Source: Phenylobacterium sp. (GTDB taxonomy: Bacteria; Pseudomonadota; Alphaproteobacteria; Caulobacterales; Caulobacteraceae). Taken from it: a stretch of 64,000 nt of DNA. Shown piece after piece: positions 19,041 through 30,561 of the stretch (position 1 is its first letter; every line of letters begins with the position of its first letter). The notes under the pieces are model-generated. The model searched no databases. It was not told the origin of the DNA and saw nothing but the letters and a program-made list of their open reading frames with translations. The stretch covers positions 97,925 to 161,924 of the forward strand of contig JADCAS010000007.1 in the NCBI GenBank assembly GCA_020401865.1, written 5' to 3'. Both the position numbers and the translations under genes were made by a program.

Positions 19041-20378
19041 TTGCAGAACCTGGTCGAGGCCGTCGAGAAGCTGGACCCGCTGGTGGTGACGGGACGTGTC
19101 GCGGCCGTGTCGGGTCTTCTGATTGAAGCCCGGGGCGGAATGACCCGGCTGGCGGTGGGCGCCCGAGCCGAGATTCAGCGGAGAGGCGCCCCACCCTTGC
19201 CGGCGGAGGTGGTGGGCTTCAGGGACTCCCGGGCGCTGCTGATGCCCTTCGGGCCTGTGGAGGGCGTCGCCCCCGGGGCCACCATCCACATTGAGCCCGA
19301 GGGATCCAACGTCCGGCCTACGACGGCTTGGCTCGGTCGCATCGTCAACGCTTTCGGGGAGCCGATCGACGGCAAGGGCCCGCTTCCCGAGGGGCTCGCC
19401 GTCTACCCCCTTCGCGCCGCACCTCCGCCTGCCCACGCGCGAGACCGTGTCGGGGCCCGGCTCGATCTCGGCGTCCGGTCCATGAACGTCTTCACCACCT
19501 GCTGCCGGGGGCAGCGCCTTGGGGTCTTTGCAGGCTCCGGCGTAGGCAAGTCAGTGCTTCTCTCCATGCTGGCGCGGCAGGCGGAGTGTGACGCCGTCGT
19601 GGTCGGCCTGATCGGGGAACGGGGCCGCGAGGTGCGGGAGTTCATCGAGGAAACCCTGGGGGAAGAGGGTCTGAAGCGCGCCGTAGTCGTGGTCGCCACC
19701 TCTGACGAACCTGCGCTGAAGCGTCGGCAGGCCGCCTACATGACGCTGGCCATCGCCGAGTACATGCGCGACCAGGGCCTTGAGGTCCTCTGCCTCATGG
19801 ACTCCGTCACGCGCTTCGCCATGGCCCAACGCGAGATCGGTCTGGCGGCGGGCGAACCGCCGACCACGAAGGGATACACTCCGACGGTCTTCACCGAACT
19901 GCCCAAGCTCCTGGAGCGGGCTGGCCCGGGGCCGATCCGCCCTGACGGCTCACGGGGAGGGCCCATCACCGGCCTGTTCACCGTCCTGGTGGATGGGGAC
20001 GATCACAACGAGCCTATCGCAGACGCCGTGCGGGGTATTCTCGACGGGCATATCGTCATGGAGCGGGCCATCGCCGAGCGGGGCAGGTTCCCGGCCATCA
20101 ACGTCCTGAAGTCCATCAGCCGCACCATGCCCGGCTGCCAGGACGCCCGCGAACGGGAGATCGTCCGGGACGCGCGTCAGGTCCTCTCGGCCTACACCAA
20201 CATGGAGGAACTGATCCGGATCGGCGCCTACCGTACCGGATCTGACCCGCTTGTTGACCGTTCGATCGCCCTGAATCCCGCGGTGGAAGCCTTCCTCGGC
20301 CAGGATAAGGATGAGGTCAGCAGCCTTTCTGACTCCTTCACCCGCCTCGAACAGATTCTCGCAGGCGTCGCCCCGTGA
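19041..20378 (+). CDS. fliI: Flagellum-specific ATPase FliI
   Basis: 445 aa from a TTG at 19041, preferred because GGGAGG lies 7 bases upstream; a GTG at 18993 extends the frame by 16 codons without a ribosome binding site. FliI energises export of flagellar subunits through the type III apparatus. Walker A is GSGVGKS (about 165-171), with the F1-like [23 protein letters not shown] after it. It is co-transcribed with fliJ, whose GTG start overlaps the fliI stop by 4 bases. In Caulobacter, fliIJ belongs to the CtrA-controlled class II flagellar genes, fitting its place next to ctrA. Confidence 0.95.
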   Translation: MQNLVEAVEKLDPLVVTGRVAAVSGLLIEARGGMTRLAVGARAEIQRRGAPPLPAEVVGFRDSRALLMPFGPVEGVAPGATIHIEPEGSNVRPTTAWLGRIVNAFGEPIDGKGPLPEGLAVYPLRAAPPPAHARDRVGARLDLGVRSMNVFTTCCRGQRLGVFAGSGVGKSVLLSMLARQAECDAVVVGLIGERGREVREFIEETLGEEGLKRAVVVVATSDEPALKRRQAAYMTLAIAEYMRDQGLEVLCLMDSVTRFAMAQREIGLAAGEPPTTKGYTPTVFTELPKLLERAGPGPIRPDGSRGGPITGLFTVLVDGDDHNEPIADAVRGILDGHIVMERAIAERGRFPAINVLKSISRTMPGCQDAREREIVRDARQVLSAYTNMEELIRIGAYRTGSDPLVDRSIALNPAVEAFLGQDKDEVSSLSDSFTRLEQILAGVAP

Positions 20379-20800
20379 GCTGGGAGCAGAGCCTTATCCG
20401 GATTGCAGGCTATGAGGTGGAGACCCGGCAGAAGCGGCTGGCTGAGGTGGTCGCCCGCCGGGAGGCCGCAGAGATGAGACTGTTGATGCTGGACGCTGAG
20501 ATTGAGGCGGAGGTCGCCTTCATCCGCACCGAACCGCTCGCCGCCTTCCACCAGTCCGGTTACATGTCGGGCTGCAAGGAACGGCGGATCCGGATCCTGA
20601 CCGAGATTGATCTTATCACGGCGGAGGAGTCCGGAGCCCGCGACGCCCTCGCCGAGGCCTTCGAGTCCCAGAAGAAGTACGAGCACGTAGCGGCGGGCAT
20701 GGCCCGTCGCAAGGCGCAGGACGCTGCGCGTCGGGAAACCGCCGAGCTCGACGAGTTGGGCGTACGCCAGGCGAGCCGGCCCCGGGCCGGCGGTTTCTGA
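20375..20800 (+). CDS. fliJ: Flagellar export chaperone FliJ
   Basis: 141 aa. FliJ is a small coiled-coil protein that binds FliI and FlhA and escorts export substrates. The sequence is strongly helical and charged ([37 protein letters not shown]), consistent with an antiparallel coiled coil, and the length matches. It overlaps fliI by 4 bases (GTGA). Sequence conservation in this family is weak, so the call rests largely on position and coiled-coil character. It converges with the DUF4282 gene 3 bases away. Confidence 0.85.
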   Translation: MSWEQSLIRIAGYEVETRQKRLAEVVARREAAEMRLLMLDAEIEAEVAFIRTEPLAAFHQSGYMSGCKERRIRILTEIDLITAEESGARDALAEAFESQKKYEHVAAGMARRKAQDAARRETAELDELGVRQASRPRAGGF

Positions 20801-20803
20801 GGA

Positions 20804-21175
20804 TCAGTCGCCGGACGGTGCGTTCAGGTCAGGATCGTTCGCCCGACGCAGAGCATGGATGTCGTCGCTAAGGCGGAAAAGGGCGACATAAAGTTCACAG
20901 AAGGCGCGCCAGAGCAGGGCCAGCACCCCGATCACCAGCACCCCGCCGATCAGGATGCCGATCCCCAGCAGGAAGCCGAAGGGCGACTGCTCGCGGATCG
21001 CCACGCCGACCGCTGTCCCGATGAAACCGAAGCCGACCAGCGCGGTGATCCCAAGGCCAGACCAGTAGATGAGATGGATCACCTGCCGGGTCATGAGGGT
21101 CTCGAAGGACATGAGATCCCAGATCATGTCTGGCGTGAACTTCGCCGGCCGGCGGTTCGGTTTCAGATCAAACAT
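20804..21175 (-). CDS. DUF4282-type small membrane protein
   Basis: 123 aa. The N-terminus contains IWDLMSFETLMTRQVIHLIYW, as in the DUF4282 family, followed by two hydrophobic helices (GLGITALVGFGFIGTAVGV and LGIGILIGGVLVIGVLALLW) and the conserved-looking RAFCELYVALFRLSDDIHAL. The function of the family is unknown. It lies between convergent fliJ and flhA, downstream of neither in the same transcript as fliJ; flhA is 100 bases away on the same strand and ends before it begins, so readthrough from the flagellar operon is possible. Confidence 0.8.
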   Translation of the reverse strand: MFDLKPNRRPAKFTPDMIWDLMSFETLMTRQVIHLIYWSGLGITALVGFGFIGTAVGVAIREQSPFGFLLGIGILIGGVLVIGVLALLWRAFCELYVALFRLSDDIHALRRANDPDLNAPSGD

Positions 21176-21275
21176 CAGCTTTCCATTTGCTGGACGTGGC
21201 CGGCGCGAGAGTGACCCTCGCTAGCAGTCCCTCGGACGACCTGCAACACAGCCGGGGGATTCCGGAGGTCTCCCA

Positions 21276-23375
21276 TCAGATGACGCCGACCGTCTTCAGG
21301 CGAGCTCGGGGGTGGACCTCGTTCTGGCTCATGACCGGTGTCTGCCCGCGGAAACGCTCGACGAGGGACCGGACGTAGGGGCGAATACCGGGGCTGGTGA
21401 GCAGAACCGGGGACTCTCCGTTCTGGGCGGCGCGCTCGAACGCCTCGCCCACGGCGCGGATGAATTCCTGAAGCCGCGAAGGGGCCATGGTGAGCTGCCG
21501 GTCTTCGCCGGTTGCGACCAATGACTCGGCGAAGGCCGTCTCCCATTCCGGCGAGAGGGTTACGATCGGCAAGGCGCCGTCCTCGCCACGATGGGCGAAG
21601 CACAGTTGGCGGGACAGCCGGGTCCTGACCTGTTCGACCAGGTTGGTCAGAGAGGCGCTGTGCGGGGCGGCCTCGCTTAACCCTTCCAGGATGGAGGGGA
21701 GGTCTCGGATCGATACCCGCTCGCGCAGCAGAGCCTGCAGCACCCGCTGGATGGTGGTCACCGACACGACGGAGGGAATGATGTCGTCCACCAGCTTCTT
21801 CTGCTCGGCCGGCAGGTCCAGAAGCAGCTTCTGGACCTCCGCATAGGAGAGCAGGTCCGGCATGTTGTCCTTGAGGATCTCTGTCAGGTGGGTGGTGAGG
21901 ACCGTGGAGGGATCGACAACCGTGTAGCCGCGGAAGGTCGCCTCTTCCCGCAGCCCTTCCTCGATCCAGGTGGCGGGCAGTCCAAAGGCGGGCTCGCGCA
22001 TATGCTCGCCGGGGAGCTCCACCTGGCCGCCCCGGGGATCCATGGCCATGAGGGAGCCCAGACGCACCTCTCCTGCACCGGCCTCAAGCTCCTTGATGCG
22101 GATGAGATAGCCCTGGGAGGCCAGCCGCATGTTGTCGAGAATGCGCACCGGCGGCATGACGAAGCCGTACTCAGAGGCCAGGGTCTTACGCAGGGCCTTG
22201 ATCTGGTCGGTGAGACGCCGGCCCTCGAGATCGTTGATCAGGGGCAGGAGCCCATAGCCCAACTCGATCTTGATTTCGTCGATGGCCAGGGTCTGGCTGA
22301 TCGGCTCCTCGACGTCCTGCGGTGGGGCGCTGGAGTCCTCGATGCCGAGGACATCCGTGAGGCCCGCACTGGAAGATCGTCTCCAGGCCAGTGTGGCGGC
22401 GGCGATGGAAAGGACGGCGAAGGGAATGACCGGCATGCCCGGGATCAGGGCGATCACGCCCGAGGCGGCTGACACCATGCCCAGGCTGATGGGGTTCATC
22501 GCCAGTTGAGTGACCAGGGCCTGGTCGGTCGAACCGTCCACACCGGCGTTGGAGACCAGGAAGCCGGCGGCGATCGAGATGATAAGGGCTGGAATCTGGG
22601 TAACCAGGCCGTCGCCAATGGTCATCAGGGTGTAGGTCGAGGCGGCGTCCCCGAGGGGCATTCCGTGCTGGAGGGTGCCGATCAGGATCCCGCCTATGAT
22701 GTTGATCGCCACAATGATGAGGCCGGCGATGGCGTCCCCGCGGACGAACTTGGAGGCGCCGTCCATGGAGCCAAAGAAGGTGGATTCCTGCTCAAGCTCC
22801 TTGCGCCGCCGCCGGGACTCATCCTGGTCGATCAGACCCGCCGACAGGTCTGCGTCGATCGCCATCTGCTTCCCGGGCAGGGAGTCGAGGGTGAACCGGG
22901 CGGCCACCTCGGCGATCCGTCCGGAACCCTTGGTGATGACGATGAAGTTCACGATCACCAGGATGGCGAAGACGATGATCCCGATGGTGAAGTTGCCGCC
23001 GGTCATCAACCGGCCAAAGGCCTCGATCACCTGTCCCGCCCCGTGCACGCCCTCGTGGCCGTGGGCGAGGATCAGTCGGGTCGACGCCACATTCAGGGCC
23101 AGGCGGAATAGAGTGGTGACCAGCAGGACGGTCGGGAACGATGTGAATTCCAGCGGCTTCTTGATGAACAGCGACGTCATCAGGATCAGGATGGACGAGG
23201 CCAGGGAGATGGCCAGAAGAGCGTCCAGCAGAAAGGCCGGAACCGGAATGATCAGTAGAACGAGAACCGAGATGACGCCCAGCGCAAGCGCGACCTCGCC
23301 CCGCACCAGCCACTTGATGATCTGGCCTGAAGTCAGTCTCTGTGGGGAGGGCCCCGGAAGGGTCGCGTCGGTCAC
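21276..23375 (-). CDS. flhA: Flagellar biosynthesis protein FlhA
   Basis: 699 aa, the full FlhA length. FlhA is the nonameric export-gate protein of the flagellar type III system. The N-terminal half has eight or so transmembrane helices (for example VALALGVISVLVLLIIPVPA) and the FHIPEP-family loop FTLDSLPGKQMAIDADLSAGL. The C-terminal half is the cytosolic docking ring. It is the last gene of the fliF-fliG-fliH-fliN-flbD-flhA run, starting 11 bases after the flbD stop. FlhB is not in the window. Confidence 0.97.
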   Translation of the reverse strand: MTDATLPGPSPQRLTSGQIIKWLVRGEVALALGVISVLVLLIIPVPAFLLDALLAISLASSILILMTSLFIKKPLEFTSFPTVLLVTTLFRLALNVASTRLILAHGHEGVHGAGQVIEAFGRLMTGGNFTIGIIVFAILVIVNFIVITKGSGRIAEVAARFTLDSLPGKQMAIDADLSAGLIDQDESRRRRKELEQESTFFGSMDGASKFVRGDAIAGLIIVAINIIGGILIGTLQHGMPLGDAASTYTLMTIGDGLVTQIPALIISIAAGFLVSNAGVDGSTDQALVTQLAMNPISLGMVSAASGVIALIPGMPVIPFAVLSIAAATLAWRRSSSAGLTDVLGIEDSSAPPQDVEEPISQTLAIDEIKIELGYGLLPLINDLEGRRLTDQIKALRKTLASEYGFVMPPVRILDNMRLASQGYLIRIKELEAGAGEVRLGSLMAMDPRGGQVELPGEHMREPAFGLPATWIEEGLREEATFRGYTVVDPSTVLTTHLTEILKDNMPDLLSYAEVQKLLLDLPAEQKKLVDDIIPSVVSVTTIQRVLQALLRERVSIRDLPSILEGLSEAAPHSASLTNLVEQVRTRLSRQLCFAHRGEDGALPIVTLSPEWETAFAESLVATGEDRQLTMAPSRLQEFIRAVGEAFERAAQNGESPVLLTSPGIRPYVRSLVERFRGQTPVMSQNEVHPRARLKTVGVI

Positions 23376-23386
23376 CGTTCAGCTCC

Positions 23387-24754
<1,368 letters not shown>

Positions 24755-24784
24755 CTTTCCGTCTCCGTTACGTAAACCGGGTCA

Positions 24785-25120
24785 TCAGACCTGGGTGTCG
24801 CCGTCCTTGATGATTTCCGTCATGGTCACGCCCAGGCGCTCCTCGACGATCACCACCTCACCGCGCGCCACAAGGCGGTTGTTGACATAGATGTCGATGG
24901 CTTCGCCGACCCTGCGGTCCAACTCGAGTACGCTTCCCGAGTTGAGCTGAAGCAACTGGGAGACGCTGAGAGTGGCGCGTCCCAGAACTGCGGAGATGGA
25001 GACGGGGACGTCGAAGATTGGGGCCAGATCGGTGGCTGTTTTCTCACCCTCGTCCCCTACGGGGGTGGCCGGGTCGCCGTCAGGGCCCAGCTCGTCGAGC
25101 TCGAGTTCATTGTCGCTCAT
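24785..25120 (-). CDS. fliN: Flagellar motor switch protein FliN
   Basis: 111 aa. FliN is part of the C-ring and binds FliM. The C-terminal SpoA domain is clear: VPVSISAVLGRATLSVSQLL, GSVLELDRRVGEAIDIYVNN and VARGEVVIVEERLGVTMTEI. The N-terminal 35 residues are acidic and low in complexity. It begins 6 bases after the fliH stop and is followed by flbD after 30 bases, inside the fliF operon. Confidence 0.96.
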   Translation of the reverse strand: MSDNELELDELGPDGDPATPVGDEGEKTATDLAPIFDVPVSISAVLGRATLSVSQLLQLNSGSVLELDRRVGEAIDIYVNNRLVARGEVVIVEERLGVTMTEIIKDGDTQV

Positions 25121-25126
25121 GATGTC

Positions 25127-25777
25127 CTAGCCTTTCTCGCCGGGATCCAGAGGTTCAGAATGCAGCCCTTCCGTCGCCAGGGCGGCCTTCAGAGTGTCCG
25201 AAATCCGCTGCGCCGCTGCGTCCGGGTCATAGCTCGCCGATCCATCCCCGAAGTCGAGGGTGAAGGCGGCGCCGGAATGGCCGGGGTCTTCCCGGACCAG
25301 AATCTGCCCCGCAAAGCCGCCCGCAGCAGCCGTCGCCGAGAGCACCTCCTGGAGGCCCTCTGCCCGTCCGGGCGCCACGGCGACCATGAGCCGGGGCTCG
25401 GACTCAATCTCCCGGGCGAGGCTTTCAAGGGCCTTCTGGAGGGCCGCATGAGGAAACAGATCCAGCACCTCGCCGGCAATGGCCCGACCGCAAGCAAGAG
25501 CGAGAGCCGCCGAGCCTTCCCGGTGCGCGTGGGCGACCCGGGCAAGTCCGCCCAGGCCTTCCCCGGCGCTGCGGGCGATCTCAGACAGAGCTTGCGCCTG
25601 GAGCGCAGCCATGTCCCCCAGAGCCTTCTGTTCGCCATCAGAGAAGGCGCGGCTGCGGATGGCTTCCACTTCTTCGGCGGAGAAGAAGCGCTTCTGGCGC
25701 GCCTTCGACTGGGTGACATTGCCGCCGCCGTCGAAGACCGTGTCGAAGCCGAATTTCTCAAGGATGGGCTCGCTCAT
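25127..25777 (-). CDS. fliH: FliH-like flagellar export regulator (FlbE in Caulobacter)
   Basis: 216 aa. FliH inhibits FliI and ties the export ATPase to the C-ring through FliN. The N-terminus is charged, the middle is Ala-rich helical (EVEAIRSRAFSDGEQKALGD, LQAQALSEIARSAGEGLGGL), and the C-terminal part resembles the FliH globular domain. FliH proteins are poorly conserved, so the call depends mainly on the position between fliG and fliN, where Caulobacter has flbE. Its ATG shares one base with the fliG stop (TGATG). Confidence 0.85.
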   Translation of the reverse strand: MSEPILEKFGFDTVFDGGGNVTQSKARQKRFFSAEEVEAIRSRAFSDGEQKALGDMAALQAQALSEIARSAGEGLGGLARVAHAHREGSAALALACGRAIAGEVLDLFPHAALQKALESLAREIESEPRLMVAVAPGRAEGLQEVLSATAAAGGFAGQILVREDPGHSGAAFTLDFGDGSASYDPDAAAQRISDTLKAALATEGLHSEPLDPGEKG

Positions 25778-26811
25778 CAGTAGATCAGCTCATCGTCGCC
25801 GCTGGAGCCCGCCAGCATGATCTCGCCCCTTTGAGCCAGGTCCTTGGCGGTCTGCACCATGGCCATCTGCGCCTGCTCCACGTCTCGGAGGCGCACCGGC
25901 CCCATGTTCTCCATGTCCTCTCGAAGGATGCGGGAGGCGCGTTCGGACATGTTCGAGAAGAAGAGGTTCCGCAGATCATCCGAGGTCCCCTTCAGCGCGA
26001 GGCCCAGCTGCACCTTGTCCACCGAGCGGATGAGGGTTTGGACGCTGCCGGGATCCAGCTTGGACAGGTCCTCGAAGACGAACATAAGGGCCCGAATCCG
26101 CTCAGCGCTGTCGCGATTGCGCTCCTCAAGGGCTGAGATGAAACGAGCCTCTGTCTGGCGGTCGAAGGAGTTGAAAATCTCGGCCATCATCTCGTGGCTG
26201 TCGCGCTTGGACGTCCGCGCGAGGTTCGACATGAATTCCGCGCGGAGCGTCTGCTCGATCTTGTCGAGAATCTCGCGCTGGACGGGCTCCATCCGCAGCA
26301 TCCGGGTGACGCACTCCATGGCGAAGTCTTCCGGCAGGGCGCCGAGGACCCGAGCGGCGTGATCCGGTTTGACCTTGGACAGCACCACCGCGACTGTCTG
26401 CGGGTATTCATTCTTCAGGTAGTTGGCGAGGACGCCTTCGCTGACATTGCCCAGCTTGTCCCACATGGTCCGGCCAGCCGGACCCCGGATCTCCTCCATG
26501 AGGGAGTCGACCTTTTCCGGATCCAGGAAGGAGGCCAGGAGGCGCTGGGTCTGCTCGAACGAACCCATGACCGTACCGCCGCCGGACACGTTCGAGATGA
26601 ATTCGACGAGGAGGGACTCGACCACGTGGGACTGCACGGTCCCCAGAGTGGCCATGGCCTGGGAAATCTCGCGGATCTCTTCTTCATCCAGCATCTGCCA
26701 GATGGCGGTATGCTCCTCTCCCAGGGACAAGAGGACGATGGCCGCCTTCTCTGGCCCCGTCAGCTGGGAGGGGTCTGTGATCATGGATGACTTCTTCTCC
26801 CCTTCGCTCAT
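25777..26811 (-). CDS. fliG: Flagellar motor switch protein FliG
   Basis: 344 aa. FliG is the torque-generating rotor protein that joins the MS-ring (FliF) to FliM. Seen: the N-terminal [20 protein letters not shown], the middle-domain [20 protein letters not shown] with the EHPQ-like motif, and the C-terminal charged segment [19 protein letters not shown] that contacts the stator. The ATG overlaps the fliF stop by 4 bases, which suggests translational coupling of the two ring proteins. Confidence 0.97.
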   Translation of the reverse strand: MSEGEKKSSMITDPSQLTGPEKAAIVLLSLGEEHTAIWQMLDEEEIREISQAMATLGTVQSHVVESLLVEFISNVSGGGTVMGSFEQTQRLLASFLDPEKVDSLMEEIRGPAGRTMWDKLGNVSEGVLANYLKNEYPQTVAVVLSKVKPDHAARVLGALPEDFAMECVTRMLRMEPVQREILDKIEQTLRAEFMSNLARTSKRDSHEMMAEIFNSFDRQTEARFISALEERNRDSAERIRALMFVFEDLSKLDPGSVQTLIRSVDKVQLGLALKGTSDDLRNLFFSNMSERASRILREDMENMGPVRLRDVEQAQMAMVQTAKDLAQRGEIMLAGSSGDDELIY

Positions 26812-28430
26812 GTCGGCTGGTGCAGCCAGGTGCGGAGCATGGCTACGGATTCCTCAGGATTGGACTCCACGAACTCGGCGACCCGCTTCACGGAGCTGGC
26901 CTTCACCTGGCCCTCGATCCGAGCGATCTCGATCCTTTGCTCCATCTCGGTCTGATCCGGGCCGGGAAGGGCGAGCGGCCCGCCGGTGGAGGGATCGACC
27001 GGCAGCATCCTCTGACCGTCGCCGGTGGTCGCCAAACGGGTGACGCCAGTCCTGGCGCCCATGCCGCTTCTGAACAACGGACGGACGACGAAGAAGATGG
27101 TCAGCAGGGCGACGATAAGCAGGATCACCCACTGGACGAGCTGCATGATGTCGTTCTTGTCGAAGCCCATGAGGGGGTTGGCCGCAACCACACCGCCGCC
27201 GAGACCGTCGGCGTTGGGAAACTGGACATTGATCACCGTCACCTGGTCGCCGCGCTGCTGATCGAAACCTACTGCCGTGCGCACCAGTTGCTCGATCCTC
27301 TGCATCTCCGCGGCAGGACGCGGGGTATAGGCGCCCGGCTTCCCATCCTCCCCTGGGGGGGCTGTGACGCCGTCCACGGCGACTGCGACGGACAGGCGCT
27401 TGATCTGGCCGGGCTCCTTCACCTCCGTTCGGATGGTTTTGGAGATGTCGTAGTTCGTTGTGGTGCCCGTGCGTCCCGAGTTCGAAGCGATCAATCCCTC
27501 AGGATTCGGCGGTGCGCCCGGGATGTTGGCCGCCGCCGTCACCTGGCCGGTCTGAGTCGGCTGATTCTCGTTGGCGTTTTCCTCGCTGGTCGTCTCCGAG
27601 CGGACCACCTGTCCGTCCGGATCGAAGGTCTCCTCCTGAATTGTGACCTGGGACAGGTCGAGTTCGGCGGTGACGTTGACCCGAGCCTTGCCCTGGCCGA
27701 CCACGCCTTCGACCATGGTCTTCACCGTTTTTGCGATGCGCGCCTCGACGGCGGACTTTCGACCATCCGCCGCCATGGCCTCGCCTTCGGCGCCGCCCGA
27801 GAGGGTCTTGGCGTGCTGGTCGACCACTGTGACCCGCTCCGGCTTCATGTTCGGCACGGCGCCGGCCACAAGGTTTTGGATGGCGCGGACCTGTTCCGGT
27901 GACGGCTCGCGGGCGCCGACGGCGATGCTGACCGAGGCGGATGGCTGCTGGATCTCGTCCTCAAAAAGCTCCTTCTTGGGAAGGACAAGGTGGACCCGGG
28001 CGGAAGTGACGCCGTCGAGGCTCTGAATGGTGCGGGCGAGTTCGCCTTCCAGGGCCCGCTGACGGTTGAGCTGCTGGACGAAATCCGTCTGCCCGACCAC
28101 GCTGGACTGGTCGAAGATCTCGTAGCCGACGGATCCTGCGGTAGGCAGGCCCCTGCCCGAAAGAAGCAGGCGTGTCGAGGCGACCTGGTCGCGGGAGACC
28201 ATGATGGTCGAGCCGTCTCCCTTGGCCTCGTAGCGAATGTTGGCCTGGTCCAGCGCTTGGGTGATTTCGCCCGCTTCCTTGAGGTCCAGGTTCGAGTAGA
28301 GCAGGGCGTTGGGCTGGTCCAAGTTCATGAACACGGCGGCAAGTACGGCGACGACGCCCACGCCAATACCCGCGAAGGCGGCAAGGCGGCCCAGGCCGAA
28401 TCTCTGCAGGGCGGCTAAGATCCCGTTCAC
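26808..28430 (-). CDS. fliF: Flagellar MS-ring protein FliF
   Basis: 540 aa from a GTG at 28430, about 10 bases after GGGGGGAG. An upstream TTG or ATG frame to 28589 exists, but it crosses the promoter palindromes and gives an N-terminus unlike FliF. FliF forms the inner-membrane ring. It has an N-terminal transmembrane helix ([20 protein letters not shown]), the periplasmic YscJ-type domains ([20 protein letters not shown]), and a C-terminal helix ([19 protein letters not shown]) before a FliG-binding tail. It is the first gene of the six-gene flagellar operon, normally a CtrA-dependent class II promoter in Caulobacter. Confidence 0.96.
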   Translation of the reverse strand: MNGILAALQRFGLGRLAAFAGIGVGVVAVLAAVFMNLDQPNALLYSNLDLKEAGEITQALDQANIRYEAKGDGSTIMVSRDQVASTRLLLSGRGLPTAGSVGYEIFDQSSVVGQTDFVQQLNRQRALEGELARTIQSLDGVTSARVHLVLPKKELFEDEIQQPSASVSIAVGAREPSPEQVRAIQNLVAGAVPNMKPERVTVVDQHAKTLSGGAEGEAMAADGRKSAVEARIAKTVKTMVEGVVGQGKARVNVTAELDLSQVTIQEETFDPDGQVVRSETTSEENANENQPTQTGQVTAAANIPGAPPNPEGLIASNSGRTGTTTNYDISKTIRTEVKEPGQIKRLSVAVAVDGVTAPPGEDGKPGAYTPRPAAEMQRIEQLVRTAVGFDQQRGDQVTVINVQFPNADGLGGGVVAANPLMGFDKNDIMQLVQWVILLIVALLTIFFVVRPLFRSGMGARTGVTRLATTGDGQRMLPVDPSTGGPLALPGPDQTEMEQRIEIARIEGQVKASSVKRVAEFVESNPEESVAMLRTWLHQPT

Positions 28431-28551
28431 GATCCGCAGTCTCCCCCCGCCGGCTACAAGGTGTGCAGTTCCTGCCGACGTCTCGGCAGGAATTACCCAG
28501 TAGTTGGTAAACGAGACGTTTACACGTGCCGCGGCGGCGAGGTCGCCGGCC
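28431..28551 (-). promoter_or_regulatory. fliF promoter region with two inverted repeats
   Basis: This 121-base gap lies between the serine hydrolase stop and the fliF start. It holds a perfect inverted repeat with 8-base arms and a CGTC centre (28471-28478 and 28483-28490), reading CCTGCCGA on the near side, and GTAAAC-N5-GTTTAC (28507-28523) further upstream of fliF. The second resembles a degenerate CtrA box. The first sits where Caulobacter FlbD represses fliF, so it is a candidate FlbD or other operator. Assignments are inferred from position. Confidence 0.5.
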
Positions 28552-30561
28552 TCAGCCGGCCCAAGGTGACAGGCCTCCCCAGAGACCAAGCAGCAGGCTG
28601 AGAACCAACGAGACGACTACCGTCGCCGTGAACCCGGCGCGCCGCAGCGCCGACCAGCTGTCGACCCTGCGGCCGCTGCGGAGCACCAGGGGCAACAGGG
28701 CGGCGCAGGCCACCGTCAGGAAGGTCGCCACGAGCGCGCAGGCCGAAGCGGCCAGCAGCAACAGTCCTGGCCAGTCGAAGATCAGATCGCTCTCCCGGGT
28801 GACAGCGCCCCAGGCCGCGGCCAAGGCGATCGCCGAAAGCCAGAGAATGGACTGAAGCCCCTGGAGTAACCCAGCGCGGGCCTGAATGGCGGTTTGTCGA
28901 AAGTCCCGGCGACTCCGGAAGATGGCGAAGGCGAGCGTCAGGAGGGCGGCCAACCCGGTCGCCCCGGCGGCTCCAGCCAACAGGTCCTTCCGGCTCCAGA
29001 AGGGCGCCCGTTCATAGACCTGCGTGTTGAGAGAGGTCAGGATCTGGCTCGTTCGACCGCCCTCAAGGATGAAGATGCGCCGCTCCCACCCGGTGTCTGA
29101 GATGAAGCGCCCCGCGTTCGCGGGTCCTTCCGGGACCCAGGTCTGAAGGCGCCCGCCTTCCCGGGTGACCAGCCTGCCCTCGGGCGTCACTTCCACCCGA
29201 AGCTCCCCTGTCAGCCGCTCCAGCATTCCCTCAAGTCCGGAGTAAGCCCTTCGGGTCCCGAGGTATCGGCCCTCGTAGAGTCGCCGGTAGGCGTAGAGCT
29301 GGGCAGAGGGCGACCGAGGCCAGGCGGTCGGTCGCCCGACGATCTCCTCCACCACCCGCGAAGCCAGCCTCTGGGTCAGGGCCCGGCCCGTGCTGGTGTT
29401 GGTGCTGACGAAGATCCCGAGACCCAACTCTGGGACGAGAGTCATGTTGGTCATGAAGGTCAGTGTCGCACCGTCATGGCCAAACCCCGAAAGACCGCCC
29501 GGCAGGGCGTAGGCGATGAAGCCGTGGCGCCATCCATTCACCCCGGTCGGCGTGAGACGCAGCGGGGTCTGCAGGGCCCGCGCCGTGCGTTCGCCATAAA
29601 CCTGGGTCTCACCCAATCGGCCGCCGTCGAGAAGCGCGATCATGTAGCGCGCCATGTCGTCAGCTGTGGAGGAGGCCGAGCCCGCCGGCGCGATCTGGCC
29701 GATGTATTCGAACGACTCAGGACTGAAGGCGTAACCATTCCAGGTGAAACCCTGCGAAAGGTCGGCGGCCAGGCTTGGCGCCATGGGCGCCGGAAGGTCC
29801 GCCCGAAACGGCCGAGGTTCGCGGAAGGTGGTGCGTTGCATCCCGAGGGGCTGAAAAAGGATATCCTCAGCCAGGCGCTCAAAGGGCTTGCCAGAGGCCC
29901 AGGCCGCGGTCTCCCCAGCCAGCGCAGCGCCGTAGTTGGAGTAGCTGGAGAGCTGCCCGACAGGATGCACCCGCCGGGGCCGTTCCTGTCGCAAGTAGAT
30001 GACGAGCGGTCGAATGCGCGCCGGGTCACGCTCGAAGAGGTGTCCCAGGGCGCGATCCTCGAAACCGCCGGAGTGCGACATCAGGCTCCGCAGGGTCACC
30101 GGCTCGGGGAAACCCTGGTCGCGGACCTGCACGGTCTCCGGCAGGAAGAGGTTGATGGGTGCGTCCAGGCGAAGTCGCCCCGCCTCCGCCTCCTTGAGCA
30201 CGGTGAGCCAGGTAAACGTCTTCGAGACTGAACCCAGGCGGAAGAGGGTCCTGTCCGGATCCACGGGGCGCCAGGGAGAAAGGCTTGCCGCGCCATAGCC
30301 TTTCTTGAGCAGGACCTGGCCGTCCTGGACGATGGCGACAGTGGCTCCGACGATGTGATCCTGGACGAGGGAGTCGCGGACGATCCCGTCGACATAGGCC
30401 TCCAGCTCAGCAGTCGGCGGGGTCGAGCGCTGGATCGCAGGTCGGTCAGTCGCCGCCTTTGCCGACGCCGACGGAGACTGAGCAAACGCGGGAGCCGGCG
30501 GCGCCAGCGCGGTCATCGCCAGCAGGCAGGCCTGCAGGGCGAGGTTTCGGAGCCAGCTCAT
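28552..30561 (-). CDS. Beta-lactamase/PBP-family serine hydrolase with C-terminal membrane domain
   Basis: 669 aa from the ATG at 30561; the frame continues upstream but that part runs opposite the C13 gene. A signal peptide (1-27, ending AFA) is followed by a class C beta-lactamase/PBP domain with the catalytic GSVSKTF (Ser111, Lys114) and SYSNYG (Tyr207-x-Asn209). The C-terminal 170 residues contain four hydrophobic segments (for example [21 protein letters not shown]). Such proteins are periplasmic serine hydrolases, esterases or DD-peptidases. It overlaps the C13 peptidase gene by 4 bases, so both are probably translated together. Confidence 0.88.
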   Translation of the reverse strand: MSWLRNLALQACLLAMTALAPPAPAFAQSPSASAKAATDRPAIQRSTPPTAELEAYVDGIVRDSLVQDHIVGATVAIVQDGQVLLKKGYGAASLSPWRPVDPDRTLFRLGSVSKTFTWLTVLKEAEAGRLRLDAPINLFLPETVQVRDQGFPEPVTLRSLMSHSGGFEDRALGHLFERDPARIRPLVIYLRQERPRRVHPVGQLSSYSNYGAALAGETAAWASGKPFERLAEDILFQPLGMQRTTFREPRPFRADLPAPMAPSLAADLSQGFTWNGYAFSPESFEYIGQIAPAGSASSTADDMARYMIALLDGGRLGETQVYGERTARALQTPLRLTPTGVNGWRHGFIAYALPGGLSGFGHDGATLTFMTNMTLVPELGLGIFVSTNTSTGRALTQRLASRVVEEIVGRPTAWPRSPSAQLYAYRRLYEGRYLGTRRAYSGLEGMLERLTGELRVEVTPEGRLVTREGGRLQTWVPEGPANAGRFISDTGWERRIFILEGGRTSQILTSLNTQVYERAPFWSRKDLLAGAAGATGLAALLTLAFAIFRSRRDFRQTAIQARAGLLQGLQSILWLSAIALAAAWGAVTRESDLIFDWPGLLLLAASACALVATFLTVACAALLPLVLRSGRRVDSWSALRRAGFTATVVVSLVLSLLLGLWGGLSPWAG

